In this document: positions 1 through 9,318 of the stretch, piece after piece | Position numbering within the stretch: position 1 is the first letter of the stretch | Layout: the number at the start of each line of letters is the position of its first letter | NCBI GenBank assembly: GCA_022824145.1 | Contig: JAJEAY010000217.1 | Coordinates: forward strand, 1-47,985 | DNA: 47,985 bases | Origin: Rhodobacter sp. | Lineage (GTDB): Bacteria; Pseudomonadota; Alphaproteobacteria; Rhodobacterales; Rhodobacteraceae | Direction of reading: 5' to 3' | Notes under the pieces: model-generated | Databases searched by the model: none | What the model was told of the DNA's origin: nothing | What the model saw: the letters and a program-made list of their open reading frames with translations, nothing else | Translations under genes and position numbers: made by a program

Positions 1-344
1 GAGGCTCGAAATCTCCTGAAAGTCAGGGCTGAACCAGGTTGAGTGGTTCACTACGTACACGGCGAACCTGAGCGGACATACCAATTGCCACTGAGATCTG
101 GGCAGACGCCGACATCTTTTGAATACTCCGGGGCCAGTCCGGCCATAGCGCGATTGAACTGACCGACTAAGCCTGAGTCGATACTGTCGAACTTTGGTAG
201 ATAAAATTTGTTAAAGCACTCTAAAACAATTAGTTAATGGGTTTTCTTCAATCAGTTTGGGAGAATTATAATTAACATAACACTGATTATGCGCCTTTTC
301 AGCCTGCCAATGTGACTTCGATCCGAACTCCGAATTGGCGCGAT
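1..344. other. intergenic, downstream of phoB
   Basis: No gene is supported here. All three plus frames entering from the left edge stop within about 45 bases, and no minus-strand frame is convincing. The right half (about 190-300) is AT-rich and holds a short AATTATAATT palindrome, but I see no clear GC-rich hairpin with a T tract that would end the pst-pho transcript. Confidence 0.6.
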
Positions 345-1034
345 TCATCCCAGGGCGTACCCAGCGCCGCGGACGGTACGCACCGGATCAGCGCCCCCTT
401 TCCTGCAGAGCGCCTTGCGCAGCCGCCCGATGTGAACGTCAACTGTCCTGGAATCCACATAGACATCCCGGCCCCAGACAAGATCAAGCAGCTGCTCGCG
501 ACTCCAGACGCGGCCAGGCCGTTCCATGAGCGTCGACAGCAGCCGGAACTCTGTGGGGCCAAGCTTCAGAAGCGCACCTGCACGGGTCACCCGATGGCTT
601 TCGGGATCAAGTACGATGTCCTCGAACTCCAGGCGCTGGCCAACCGTGGATGGCCGCGTGCGCCGAAGCTGGGTGCGAACACGGGCAATCAGCTCGGCAA
701 CGGAGAACGGCTTCACCACGTAGTCGTCCGCACCGGTCTCGAGTCCCCTCACCCGATCCGCCTCTTCCGACTTCGCCGACATCATGATGATCGGCACGTT
801 TCGAGTGGAAGCTCTCGCGCGCAGCCTTCGGCATATCTCGATGCCGGACACGCCGGGAAGCATCCAGTCAAGAAGAATGATGTCAGGCTGTTCCTCATCG
901 ACCAGAAGAAGCGCTTGGTCGCCCGAACCGGAACGGACAACCTCAAATCCCCCGGACTCAAGATTGTAGATCAGAACCTCGCGCTGAGCGGGCTCGTCCT
1001 CAACGACAAGAACCCTGGGCTTGACTGCTGACAT
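345..1034 (-). CDS. phoB: phosphate regulon response regulator PhoB
   Basis: This 229-residue OmpR/PhoB-family response regulator activates or represses Pho-regulon promoters when phosphorylated by PhoR under phosphate limitation. The receiver domain (about 5-120) has the acidic pair in VVEDE, the phospho-acceptor Asp56 in LLDWMLPG and the switch lysine in VKPFS. The C-terminal winged helix (about 130-229) carries the usual GPTEFRLL and RTVDVHIGRLRKAL signatures. Length is normal for the family. It is the last gene of the phoR-pstSCAB-phoU-phoB train, 8 bases after phoU, so sensor and regulator flank the transporter. Its own product probably binds the Pho box upstream of pstS, which would make the operon self-amplifying. 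Identity is secure from sequence and context. Confidence 0.96.
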   Translation of the reverse strand: MSAVKPRVLVVEDEPAQREVLIYNLESGGFEVVRSGSGDQALLLVDEEQPDIILLDWMLPGVSGIEICRRLRARASTRNVPIIMMSAKSEEADRVRGLETGADDYVVKPFSVAELIARVRTQLRRTRPSTVGQRLEFEDIVLDPESHRVTRAGALLKLGPTEFRLLSTLMERPGRVWSREQLLDLVWGRDVYVDSRTVDVHIGRLRKALCRKGGADPVRTVRGAGYALG

Positions 1035-1042
1035 GGATCATC

Positions 1043-1762
1043 TCATCCAGATACGTCAAAGGCGGTCCGGTCGCTCTTCGGGCGCACGTCCCCAGACCGC
1101 TCGCCAGTGACGAGATAGATTACCTGTTCGGCAACCGAAGTCACATGATCGCCCGTCCTCTCCATGTTCTTCGCGATGAAATGAAGGTGCATGCAGGCGG
1201 TGATGTTGCGCGGGTCTTCCATCATGTGCGTGAGGAGCTCGCGGAACACCGAATTGTACATCTGATCGACATCGTCGTCCCTGAGCCTGATCTCCTCCGC
1301 CAGTTTGGCATCACGCTGGATGAAGGCATCGAGCGCTCCTTTGAGCATGATTCCGACTTCGCGTGCCATCCTGCGGAGTCCGGGGCCGGCTTCGTGAACC
1401 GGCGGCATATGCGCCAGCGCCGTCGTGCGCTTCGCCAGATTCTTCATGTAGTCTCCGCAGCGTTCAAGGTTCGAGGAAATCTTCATGACCGTCAGAACAG
1501 TCCTCAGGTCACTTGCAACGGGAGAACGCAGTGCGATGATGCGCCCGGCCTGCTGGTTGATCTCTTCCTCCAGCTGGTCAATCGCCTCGTCGGCCTCGCG
1601 CACTTTCTTTGCAAGCTCCTCGTCGGAGTTCATCAAAGCATCGGTCGCGTCGCGGATCGAACTCTCGACCAATCCTCCCATCTTCATCAGAAGAATCTGA
1701 AGCTGCTCCAAGTCGCGGTCAAACGCCGCCGCTATGTGCCTCTCCTGCATCATCGAACTCAT
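1043..1762 (-). CDS. phoU: phosphate signalling protein PhoU
   Basis: PhoU is a cytoplasmic all-helical protein that couples the Pst transporter to the PhoR kinase and keeps the Pho regulon off when phosphate is plentiful. The 239-residue product has two repeats of the PhoU three-helix bundle. Each has the acidic metal-binding character seen in the family: [16 protein letters not shown] near the start, and [25 protein letters not shown] in the second repeat, followed by [22 protein letters not shown]. Its start overlaps the end of pstB by four bases, which indicates translational coupling. The C-terminal tail after about residue 220 is polar and probably unstructured. Confidence 0.95.
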   Translation of the reverse strand: MSSMMQERHIAAAFDRDLEQLQILLMKMGGLVESSIRDATDALMNSDEELAKKVREADEAIDQLEEEINQQAGRIIALRSPVASDLRTVLTVMKISSNLERCGDYMKNLAKRTTALAHMPPVHEAGPGLRRMAREVGIMLKGALDAFIQRDAKLAEEIRLRDDDVDQMYNSVFRELLTHMMEDPRNITACMHLHFIAKNMERTGDHVTSVAEQVIYLVTGERSGDVRPKSDRTAFDVSG

Positions 1763-2601
1763 CCTATGCGGCCGGAAATGTAGCTTTCCGTTTTGGGATC
1801 CTGTGGATTCTCGAATATCTGGGACGTGTCGCCGAACTCGACCAGGTCACCTAAATGGAAAAATGCCGTGCGCTGGCTTACGCGGGCGGCCTGCTGCATC
1901 GAGTGAGTGACGATGATCACCGTATAGTCCTGGCTCAGGCCTTCGATCAGATCCTCGATCTGGCTGGTGGCGATCGGATCCAGCGCCGAGCAGGGCTCGT
2001 CCATCAGCAGCACTTCAGGCATCGTGGCAATCGCACGGGCAATGCACAAACGCTGCTGCTGGCCTCCGGACAGTCCGGTCCCAGGCCTGTCCAAGTAGTC
2101 TTTGACCTCATCCCACAGCGCTGCCTGGCGCAACGAATGCTCGACAATGTCTGTCAGCTCTGCCCTGTCGCGCGCCAGCCCATGTATTCTCGGGCCGTAA
2201 GCGACGTTGTCAAAGACCGACTTCGGAAACGGATTCGGTTTCTGGAACACCATGCCGACCCGTGCGCGCAGCTGCACAGGATCGACCTTGGGATGGTAGA
2301 CGTCCTCGCCGTCCAGCGTGATTTCGCCGATAACCCGCGCGCCGTCGACTGTATCGTTCATCCGGTTGAGGCACCGCAGAAACGTTGATTTCCCGCATCC
2401 CGAAGGGCCGATGAAAGCGGTAACGGTCTGGGGCGCGATTTCAACGTTTACACCCTTGATCGCGTGAACCACCCCTTTGGTATTCGCGATGTCATGGGTC
2501 TTAACGCCCGCTGGCACGCCGTAATAGACATCGACTGCCGCAGCCCGCAGCTTCACGTCTTTCATGTTTACGGCTCCATCTTCGGTTCTGTCATCGTACA
2601 T
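1759..2601 (-). CDS. pstB: phosphate ABC transporter ATP-binding protein PstB
   Basis: PstB is the cytoplasmic ATPase that powers phosphate import through PstC-PstA. The 280-residue protein shows a Walker A motif (GPSGCGKST), the ABC signature LSGGQQQR, Walker B followed by the catalytic glutamate (LLMDEP) and the switch histidine in IIVTHSM. The first 35 residues form an N-terminal extension before the nucleotide-binding fold. An internal ATG at 2565 (MKDVKL) is a possible shorter start, but the 2601 start has an AAAGGA-like ribosome site. It follows pstA by 15 bases and overlaps phoU. PstB fits because of its neighbours and the family-typical [11 protein letters not shown]-loop region. Confidence 0.96.
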   Translation of the reverse strand: MYDDRTEDGAVNMKDVKLRAAAVDVYYGVPAGVKTHDIANTKGVVHAIKGVNVEIAPQTVTAFIGPSGCGKSTFLRCLNRMNDTVDGARVIGEITLDGEDVYHPKVDPVQLRARVGMVFQKPNPFPKSVFDNVAYGPRIHGLARDRAELTDIVEHSLRQAALWDEVKDYLDRPGTGLSGGQQQRLCIARAIATMPEVLLMDEPCSALDPIATSQIEDLIEGLSQDYTVIIVTHSMQQAARVSQRTAFFHLGDLVEFGDTSQIFENPQDPKTESYISGRIG

Positions 2602-2616
2602 GACTGTGTCCGTCCT

Positions 2617-4392
2617 TTACCAGCGGCGTTCGAATCTGCGCCTTAGAATGATGGCAAGAATGTTCATTGCCATAAGGAAAATCATCAGCACGACTATTGT
2701 CGCTCCGGTTTTGGCCTCGAAGGCGCGCTCCGGAAAGTCCGACCAGCGGAACACCTGGACCGGCAGCACCGAAGCGCTGTCGGTGATGCCGCCCGGCACG
2801 TCGACGATGAACGCGACCATGCCAACCATGATCAGCGGCGCCGTCTCACCGAGTGCCTGGGCCATTCCGATAATGGTGCCGGTAAGGATTCCCGGCATCG
2901 CAAGCGGCAGCACATGATGGAACGTAGCCTGCATTTTCGATGCCCCTACCCCAAGTGCCGCATCACGGATCGACGGCGGCACCGCCTTGATCGCCGCACG
3001 GCCTGCGATGATGATTGTCGGCAGGGTCATCAGAGCGAGCACTATGCCGCCCGCAAGGGGAGCGGAACGGGGAACTCCAAACACGCCAAGGAAAACGGAC
3101 AGTCCCAGCAGGCCAAAGATTATCGACGGAACCGCCGCGAGATTGTTGATGTTAACCTCGATCAGGTCGGTGAAATGGTTCCTCGGCGCGAATTCCTCAA
3201 GGTAGATCGCTGCGGCAACGCCGACCGGAAACGCCAGCAGGAACGTCACAAGCATCGTCCAGAAGGATCCCACGACCGCGCCCCAGATGCCCGCAAGCTC
3301 CGGCTCTCTGGAATCGCCCGATGAGAAAAAGCGCCAGTTGAACACGCTCTCCACCGCGCCCGACGCCTTCAGTTCCTCGATCGCAACGATCTGCGTGTCG
3401 GAGACCTTGCGCGCGGCTTCGGGAAGATCGGTTATGTACAGCGACCAGTCAGGGCTGTTCTCCAGATCGATGGATGGGGCGACAATGATCTTCCCTTCGG
3501 CATGCGTGGCGTCGATTTCTGTTATCTTCAGCCAGCCATCGCCGGCACGCAGGAAAACCGAGCGGTTGTCGCGGTCCAGTTGTTCGGCTCCGAGCACCGC
3601 ATTGGCACGTGCTTCCAGTTCTTCCGCGTCCCGGACCAGTCCGTCCCGCTTGGCGACAGCTGCATTCTTCTTCCGTTCGGCTTCCGCGAGTTCCTCATTT
3701 CCTACCGCGCTCGCCATTCGCCGCTCGAATACCCTTACCGCATTGTTCTGGCGCGCCGCCTGAACCCGAAGGCGTTTCGCGTCTTCCAGCAACAGGTTCT
3801 TGACCTCTGTCACCAGGCCCGCGAAATCATTCACCGATGAGGAAATCACAGCATTGCCGTCATGGGTGAACACCGAGACCAGCCCGCGGGTTTCGATCTC
3901 CGTCATTTCCCCAAAGCTGCCCTTTAGATAAAGGTCCGCTACGTCTGAGGCGAGAAACCGGAAGTCGATAGTCTGTCCTACCAGCCCGGGATCTGACGCC
4001 ACCAATTCGGCAAGCTCAAAGGGAGCTCCGACGGAAATGATGTCATAGAGTTCCCGCCGGGCACTGCGTGCGGTCACATCGGGAAAAAGACTCTTTAGCG
4101 CATTCTTTGTCAGCGTCCCGAAACTGCCCCGCAGAATCACGTTTGGATCACCGGTTCCGTCAGGATCGATTCGGTCGGATTCCAGTGTCACCGGAATCGT
4201 AATGTAGCTCTCAGTAACGGCGCCGGACGCTTGATAAAGTACTGAGCCAAGGAGGCTGAACAGCGCTAGTCCCGCCACCAGAATCGCGGTCACGCCGTAA
4301 ACCTTCAACCGCAGCTCGGCATTGCGGCGCCTGCGTACGGATGCCCCTCCTGCGAGGCCCGCTGGAACCGTGCCTGCGGTTCTACCAGCCAT
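2617..4392 (-). CDS. pstA: phosphate ABC transporter permease PstA, with large periplasmic insert
   Basis: This is the second inner-membrane channel subunit of the high-affinity phosphate transporter. Residues about 385-591 form the ABC permease core, with the coupling-helix pattern around AALGVGASKMQATFHHVLP. Before it lies one membrane helix (about 30-52) and then a long soluble stretch (about 55-375). This stretch begins like the DUF3333-type N-terminal domain of alphaproteobacterial PstA. It also contains a charged, probably coiled-coil segment (about 205-270) rich in Ala, Glu, Lys and Arg. At 591 residues it is much longer than the roughly 300-residue enterobacterial PstA, and I believe longer than the roughly 440-residue DUF3333 forms. 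It is 11 bases after pstC and 15 before pstB. Confidence 0.92.
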   Translation of the reverse strand: MAGRTAGTVPAGLAGGASVRRRRNAELRLKVYGVTAILVAGLALFSLLGSVLYQASGAVTESYITIPVTLESDRIDPDGTGDPNVILRGSFGTLTKNALKSLFPDVTARSARRELYDIISVGAPFELAELVASDPGLVGQTIDFRFLASDVADLYLKGSFGEMTEIETRGLVSVFTHDGNAVISSSVNDFAGLVTEVKNLLLEDAKRLRVQAARQNNAVRVFERRMASAVGNEELAEAERKKNAAVAKRDGLVRDAEELEARANAVLGAEQLDRDNRSVFLRAGDGWLKITEIDATHAEGKIIVAPSIDLENSPDWSLYITDLPEAARKVSDTQIVAIEELKASGAVESVFNWRFFSSGDSREPELAGIWGAVVGSFWTMLVTFLLAFPVGVAAAIYLEEFAPRNHFTDLIEVNINNLAAVPSIIFGLLGLSVFLGVFGVPRSAPLAGGIVLALMTLPTIIIAGRAAIKAVPPSIRDAALGVGASKMQATFHHVLPLAMPGILTGTIIGMAQALGETAPLIMVGMVAFIVDVPGGITDSASVLPVQVFRWSDFPERAFEAKTGATIVVLMIFLMAMNILAIILRRRFERRW

Positions 4393-4403
4393 GGTCGGTT
4401 CCC

Positions 4404-5780
4404 CTACTCATAGAGTTCGCGATAGCGGCGCACGAGACGCTGCGCCGCGACATTCATAAGAAGAGTCACGCAGAACAGCGTGAATCCCAATGTGAAGGCA
4501 GGTCCGGCGGCGGTCTCCGCCTCCGTGTCGCCTGTAATCAGCATTACGATCTGAACCGTCACCGTGGTCACAGCCTCCAGCGGATTTGCGGTCAGGTTCG
4601 CTCCCTGTCCCGCCGCCATAACCACGATCATCGTTTCCCCTACAGCCCGGCTGAATCCCAGAAGCGCCGCCGACACGATTCCCGGCAAGGCTGCCGGCAG
4701 GACCACCAGGCGGATGGTCTCGGCTTTCGTCGCGCCAAGTCCGTAGGATCCGTCGCGCAGGCTCTGCGGCACCGCGTTGATCACATCATCCGAAAGCGAT
4801 GAGATGAAGGGAATGATCATGATTCCCATCACGACGCCTGCGACCAGCGCCGATTCGCTCGCAACCGACAGCCCGATGGACTCGCCCGCGCCGCGCAGGA
4901 ACGGCGCCACCGTGATTGCGGCGAAAAAGCCGTAGACCACAGTCGGAATGCCCGCAAGAATCTCGAGCATTGGCTTGACGAAACCGCGCACGCGCCTATC
5001 CGCGAAATCAGATAGGTATATTGCTGCGAACAGGCCTATCGGCACGGCGACCAGCATCGCGATGAGAGTGATCATCAGCGTTCCGGCAAACAGTGGAATG
5101 GCCCCCACCTTGTCTGCGTCCAGGTGGCCCGTGTGGATCCCCGAGAGCGGGGACCAGGTTGTTCCGAACAGGAACTTGTCAATGCGCCAGCCGATCTTCT
5201 CAAAAAATGACAGCGTCTCGAATATCAGGGATAGAACGATTCCAACCGTGGTCAGAATGGCAATGGTGGCCATGCAGGCCAGAAGAACCCGGACGATTGT
5301 CTCGAACCGGTTCCTTGCCCGTGCGCTGGCGCGCACGACGCGTAGGGTAAGCAAAGCGGCCGCAGCGGTTCCGCCGATCACAAGCGCCGCCCGGACCCAG
5401 CCCCAGAAAGAGGCCATGCGGCTGTAATCGGCCGAAATCGCGTATCGCAGTTCATCCGTTTTGGACGCAAGGCGGCTGGCTGCGATCGCTTTGGCGTCCG
5501 ACAGCACCAGTTCGTGCGCGATGGTCGGCTCGTCCGGAAGCGACACCGCGATCCGGGCCATCAAAGTGGAGTCGATGATCAACCCAGGCACAACCGTGAG
5601 AACGATCACCGATGCCATGCCGACAATCAGAACCCAGATCAGGCTGTGCAGTCCATGGTAGGCTGGACGGGAGTGAAGCAATGCGCCGTTTCCGTCGACC
5701 AGTACAAGCGCGCGCTGCCGCGAAATCACGAACGCCGCCAGCGCGACAACTGCGACAAATGCAAGCAGGACGGAAGTCAT
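4404..5780 (-). CDS. pstC: phosphate ABC transporter permease PstC
   Basis: PstC is the first membrane channel subunit of the Pst phosphate importer and pairs with PstA. The 458-residue protein has an N-terminal helix (about 1-20) and another near 45-70. A short periplasmic region follows, then the binding-protein-dependent permease core (about 225-450) with the coupling motif in YGLGATKAETIRLVVLP. The long N-terminal part before the core is usual for alphaproteobacterial PstC. It is separated from pstS by 76 bases that hold a terminator-like hairpin, so it may be made at a lower level than PstS. Membrane character and gene order leave little doubt. Confidence 0.94.
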   Translation of the reverse strand: MTSVLLAFVAVVALAAFVISRQRALVLVDGNGALLHSRPAYHGLHSLIWVLIVGMASVIVLTVVPGLIIDSTLMARIAVSLPDEPTIAHELVLSDAKAIAASRLASKTDELRYAISADYSRMASFWGWVRAALVIGGTAAAALLTLRVVRASARARNRFETIVRVLLACMATIAILTTVGIVLSLIFETLSFFEKIGWRIDKFLFGTTWSPLSGIHTGHLDADKVGAIPLFAGTLMITLIAMLVAVPIGLFAAIYLSDFADRRVRGFVKPMLEILAGIPTVVYGFFAAITVAPFLRGAGESIGLSVASESALVAGVVMGIMIIPFISSLSDDVINAVPQSLRDGSYGLGATKAETIRLVVLPAALPGIVSAALLGFSRAVGETMIVVMAAGQGANLTANPLEAVTTVTVQIVMLITGDTEAETAAGPAFTLGFTLFCVTLLMNVAAQRLVRRYRELYE

Positions 5781-5802
5781 CGGCGTATTCCAGATGGATT
5801 AA

Positions 5803-5834
5803 CGAAAGAAGGCAGGGGATCTGCACCCCCTGCC
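5803..5834 (-). terminator. attenuating hairpin between pstS and pstC
   Basis: Read on the minus strand, GGCAGGGG (5834-5827) pairs perfectly with CCCCTGCC (5818-5811) across an 8-base loop. It is followed by the T-rich run TTCTTTCG (5810-5803). It lies right after the pstS stop and before pstC. Partial termination or 3'-end stabilisation here would yield more periplasmic PstS than permease, as is common in ABC importer operons. The T tract is interrupted, so termination is probably incomplete. Confidence 0.6.
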
Positions 5835-5856
5835 CGATCTGTGCTTGACTGACGAA

Positions 5857-6843
5857 TCAGTCCCACTCGTTCCCGGTCATCGGGGTGAGGCTGTTCACGT
5901 TGGCTGACACAGCCGAAAACATATCAGCCGGAAGCGGGATGAGACCCTTGTCAACCAGGTAGCCTTCTTCGCCGGCAGCGTCCTCGGACATGAATTCGGC
6001 TGCATATTCGGCAATTCCCGGAATCACTCCGACATGCGCCTTCTTGATGTAGAAGAAGAGAGAGCGCGATACCGGATAGTCACCAGAAGCGATGTTTTCG
6101 AAGGTAGGCTCGACGTCGTCGACATTGGCTCCCTTGATCGCGTCGGAGTTTTGGTCGAGGAAGGAGAACCCGAAGACGCCGAGAGCGTTGGGATTGGCCT
6201 CGAGCTTCGAGACGATCAGATTGTCGTTTTCGCCTGCGTCGACCCAAACGCCGTCTGAACGAACGGACACGCCGTCGCAGTCAACCGAGTCCGCGCCTTC
6301 GCAGCCTTCTTCCATTACGAGCTCCTCAAAGGCATCGCGTGTGCCCGACGACGGCGGAGGTCCAAGAACCTCGATGTCGATGGCAGGCAGCGACGGGTCA
6401 ACTTCGTCCCAACTCATGGGTTTCGGGCCGTTCTCGGCAAGTGCGATGACCAGCTGCTCGCGGGTAACCGAAAAGTCCGGGCCGGATTTGGCGTTTGCGA
6501 CGACAATGCCGTCATAGCCGACAACAGCTTCGGTGATTTCGGTAACGCCGTTGTCCGAACAGAGCGTGAATTCCTTTTTCTTCATGCGCCGCGAAGCGTT
6601 GGTGATGTCGGGATGTTCCGTTCCGACGCCGGCACAGAACAGTTTCAGGCCTCCGCCCGAACCGGTGGACTCGACAACAGGCGTCTTGAAACCGCTTGTC
6701 CTGCCGAACTGCTCGGCAACTGCGGTTGAGAATGGAAAGACCGTGGATGAGCCCACAATTCGGATCTGGTCGCGCGCACTGGCAGCCGTGGCGGCCACTG
6801 CGGTGATCACAGCGGCAGATACGGCAATTCTTTTTAGAGACAT
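5857..6843 (-). CDS. pstS: phosphate-binding periplasmic protein PstS
   Basis: This is the phosphate-binding protein that captures phosphate in the periplasm and delivers it to PstC-PstA. The 328-residue precursor has a clear Sec signal peptide: basic MSLKR, a hydrophobic Ala/Val core and a likely AxA cut near residue 23. The mature part starts with the ligand-binding loop IVGSSTVFPF, and further phosphate-site segments are GSGGG near residue 64 and PPSSGTRDAF in the middle. It is the first pst gene after phoR. The 259-base gap before it holds a three-unit Pho box, so it should be strongly induced in phosphate starvation. Confidence 0.95.
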   Translation of the reverse strand: MSLKRIAVSAAVITAVAATAASARDQIRIVGSSTVFPFSTAVAEQFGRTSGFKTPVVESTGSGGGLKLFCAGVGTEHPDITNASRRMKKKEFTLCSDNGVTEITEAVVGYDGIVVANAKSGPDFSVTREQLVIALAENGPKPMSWDEVDPSLPAIDIEVLGPPPSSGTRDAFEELVMEEGCEGADSVDCDGVSVRSDGVWVDAGENDNLIVSKLEANPNALGVFGFSFLDQNSDAIKGANVDDVEPTFENIASGDYPVSRSLFFYIKKAHVGVIPGIAEYAAEFMSEDAAGEEGYLVDKGLIPLPADMFSAVSANVNSLTPMTGNEWD

Positions 6844-6935
6844 TGACAGCTCCTCAGATTAAGTCTCGGAAGCGCGGAACGAAGGGATCCGCGCGGGATG
6901 TGCGGCCCTGAATGGTCTCGGATTTGAATGGATTT

Positions 6936-6964
6936 GTGACGTTTTTGTATCAGTTTTATGACAA
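6936..6964 (-). promoter_or_regulatory. Pho box (PhoB binding site) of pstS
   Basis: On the minus strand three 7-base units follow each other at exact 11-base intervals. They are TTGTCAT (6964-6958), CTGATAC (6953-6947) and ACGTCAC (6942-6936), separated by AAAA, AAAA. The accepted PhoB consensus is CTGTCAT repeated every 11 bases. The box ends 93 bases upstream of the pstS start, where it could replace the -35 element. Unit spacing is exact although the second and third units deviate from consensus. Confidence 0.85.
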
Positions 6965-7102
6965 TGCCGGATTCAGATGGCCAAGTGCGGCAAGTCCTGA
7001 AATGCTATGCTGGCATGTTTCTGTTCGGAAACGCAATTTTCCAGATCACGCCTGCGACATCATATCACCTCATGTTCGGTGACACCCAGCTGACGCCAGC
7101 AT

Positions 7103-8128
7103 TCAGCTTCCCTGATGCGGAAGAATTACGGTGAAACGGCTGCCTTTTCCCGGTTCGCTGCTGATTCTCAGCCGGCCTCGATGCCGGTTCAGGATGTGTT
7201 TGACGATAGCGAGGCCAAGCCCTGTTCCGCCCATTTCCCGCGAACGGTGGGTATCGACCCGGTAAAACCGTTCGGTCAGCCTGGGAATATGCAGCTGATC
7301 GATTCCGTCACCATTGTCCTCAACGGTGACCCGAACCGCCGGTCCCTGAAGCTCTGGATCATGATCCAGGGCCGAGATTTCAACTGTCGCGCTGTCGCCG
7401 CCGTATTTCACCGCATTCTCGATCAGATTGGTGAATATCTGGGCCAGCTGGTCCGGACTGCCGCGCACATGCAGCGGGCTATCGGCGCCCGATATTCCAA
7501 GCTCGACTCCCCTCTCCTGTGCCTGCGGCTCAAGCGCCTCAGACGCCGACGTCACCAACGATGTTACGTCGACCTGACCGGTGGGCGGGCGGCGCTCTTC
7601 GGCCTCGACCTGGCTTAGGGACAGCAGATCCTGGATCAGCCGGTTCATCCGTTCCGCCTCCCGCCCCATTATCTCAAGGAATCTGTCCTGTGCCTCTCGG
7701 TCGTCGCGGGCGGGACCGCGGAGTGTTTCGATGAATCCCAACAGCGCCGTCAGGGGCGAGCGCAATTCGTGGCTCACATTTGCCACAAAGTCCCGCCTCA
7801 TCTGGCTGGCTTCCTCAATGTGGCTTACGTCCTCGAGGAAGAGAAGAACGCCCGCCTGACCGGCAATGGGAGCGGCCGTGGCAATGTAGGTGGTGTCCCG
7901 AACGGAATCACGGGCAGGAAACCGGGTGGACCGAGGTTGCTGAGTGCCAATCGCTCCTTCGATGCAGTCAAGGAGAACTGGATGGCGCAACGCAGTGATG
8001 TAGTGCTGTCCCTGAATCCCTGGACCGAACACCGCCTCCGCTGCACTGTTCGCGGCGGCGATGCGTTCGTCCGAACCGATCAGTACCATAGGCGCATGCG
8101 TGGCGTCCAGAAGCGCGGCAGCATCCAT
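7103..8128 (-). CDS. phoR: phosphate regulon sensor histidine kinase PhoR (soluble form)
   Basis: PhoR autophosphorylates and passes phosphate to PhoB when phosphate is scarce. The 341-residue protein has a PAS-like domain (about 5-105), a dimerisation/phosphoacceptor helix with His120 in ANVSHELRSPL, and an ATPase domain. The ATPase shows the N box ENAVKYGG, the G1 box EDNGDGI and the G2 box GGTGLGLAIV. No membrane helix is visible. Unlike enterobacterial PhoR, it therefore appears cytoplasmic and must receive the signal through PhoU/Pst or its PAS domain. Only 5 bases separate it from the upstream PLP-enzyme gene, so it probably also has basal expression from that transcript. Confidence 0.93.
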   Translation of the reverse strand: MDAAALLDATHAPMVLIGSDERIAAANSAAEAVFGPGIQGQHYITALRHPVLLDCIEGAIGTQQPRSTRFPARDSVRDTTYIATAAPIAGQAGVLLFLEDVSHIEEASQMRRDFVANVSHELRSPLTALLGFIETLRGPARDDREAQDRFLEIMGREAERMNRLIQDLLSLSQVEAEERRPPTGQVDVTSLVTSASEALEPQAQERGVELGISGADSPLHVRGSPDQLAQIFTNLIENAVKYGGDSATVEISALDHDPELQGPAVRVTVEDNGDGIDQLHIPRLTERFYRVDTHRSREMGGTGLGLAIVKHILNRHRGRLRISSEPGKGSRFTVILPHQGS

Positions 8129-8133
8129 GCCCG

Positions 8134-9318
8134 TTAGCCTAAAGCTGCCTTGATCGCTTTGCGGAACTCGCCGACGAGCATTTCCGCATCCTCTACGCCG
8201 ACTGAGATTCGGAAGAAGCCTTCCGAGATTCCGAGTCTCCCCAGCGCTGAAGGGTCAAGCGCCCGGTGCGAGGAACTCGCGGGATGCGAGAGCGTAGTGC
8301 AGATATCGCCGAGCGTCGGAGCGAACGCGACGGCGGACGCTGCCTGGACGAGACGGTTCGCGGCCTCACGGCCACCGTCAATCTCGAAGCTGACCATGTT
8401 TCCGCCCCTTTCACCAAGAAGGGAGCAGGCCCGTTCGTGATCCGGATGGTCGGTGCGCAATGGATAAAGCACACGCCGGACTCCGTTCGTTTCCGCCAGC
8501 GCATCCGCCAGCACCCGTGCATTCGCTTCGGCCCGGTCGTATCGCAGTTCGAAGCTGAGGAGACCGCGTTCCGCAAGCCAGCAGTCAAAGGGGCTCGGTG
8601 TAAGTCCCAAAGTCACCGACGTATCATAAACTGCATTGCGATGATCCGCGTTTCGGCAGGCAACATAGCCGAGGGTGGCGTCCGAATGTCCTGCGAGCAG
8701 CTTGGTGACCGAGTGAATCACAAGATCGGCGCCGTGGTCGAACGGCCGAAACCCGCGCGGTGTGGCAAATGTATTGTCAATTGCCAGCGGAATGCCATTC
8801 AGCCGCGCGATCTCGCCGATTCCGTAGATGTCGGAGACCCGAAGCGTTGGATTCGAGACCGTCTCCAGCAGGATGAGCCGTGTGTTCGAACGGAGGTCCT
8901 CCGTGAACCGTGACGAGTCGGTGGGATCGGAAAGCGTGGTCTCGATTCCAAGCCGCGGCAATTCCTCAGCCATAAGCCGCATTGACCGGCCGTACAGCTG
9001 GCTTCCACCTAACACATGGTCGCCGGAGCGCAGAATTCCCAGCACTGCCGCCGTGACCGCCGCCATTCCGCTTCCCGTAACCAGTCCGTTTTCGGCGCCT
9101 TCGAGCGCATCGATCCTGCGGGCCAGAACGTCTGCGTTCGGATGTCCCTCGCGGGCATATGCATATCCGCGGGCCGACCCTTCATAGAGTGCATCCAGCG
9201 CGTCAGGGCTCTCGGCGGAATAGACAACGGAGGGAAACAGGGGAGTGGCCACCGGCTGGCTCACGCTTTCTGGCCATTTCATGCGGACTGACGAAGAATG
9301 TTTCTCTTTCCCAGTCAT
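8134..9318 (-). CDS. Cys/Met metabolism PLP-dependent enzyme (trans-sulfuration family)
   Basis: This is a cytoplasmic fold-type I pyridoxal-phosphate enzyme of the cystathionine gamma-synthase/lyase and methionine gamma-lyase family. Length (394 residues) is normal. It shows the phosphate-binding TGSGMAAVTA loop (about 81-90), the cofactor-ring aspartate in AIDNTFATP (Asp181), and the Schiff-base lysine Lys206 in HSVTKLLAGHSD. The C-terminal GDICTTLSHPASSSH segment is typical of the family. Which reaction it runs cannot be decided from motifs alone, because cystathionine beta- or gamma-lyase, O-acetylhomoserine sulfhydrylase and methionine gamma-lyase share them. Its ATG directly follows the stop codon of the carbonic-anhydrase gene and it sits 5 bases before phoR, which is odd company for a sulfur enzyme. 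Confidence 0.88.
   Translation of the reverse strand: MTGKEKHSSSVRMKWPESVSQPVATPLFPSVVYSAESPDALDALYEGSARGYAYAREGHPNADVLARRIDALEGAENGLVTGSGMAAVTAAVLGILRSGDHVLGGSQLYGRSMRLMAEELPRLGIETTLSDPTDSSRFTEDLRSNTRLILLETVSNPTLRVSDIYGIGEIARLNGIPLAIDNTFATPRGFRPFDHGADLVIHSVTKLLAGHSDATLGYVACRNADHRNAVYDTSVTLGLTPSPFDCWLAERGLLSFELRYDRAEANARVLADALAETNGVRRVLYPLRTDHPDHERACSLLGERGGNMVSFEIDGGREAANRLVQAASAVAFAPTLGDICTTLSHPASSSHRALDPSALGRLGISEGFFRISVGVEDAEMLVGEFRKAIKAALG

Noticed and set aside
312-1031. 239-codon plus-strand open frame opposite phoB
   Set aside because: It is the antisense shadow of phoB; the minus strand carries all receiver and DNA-binding motifs.
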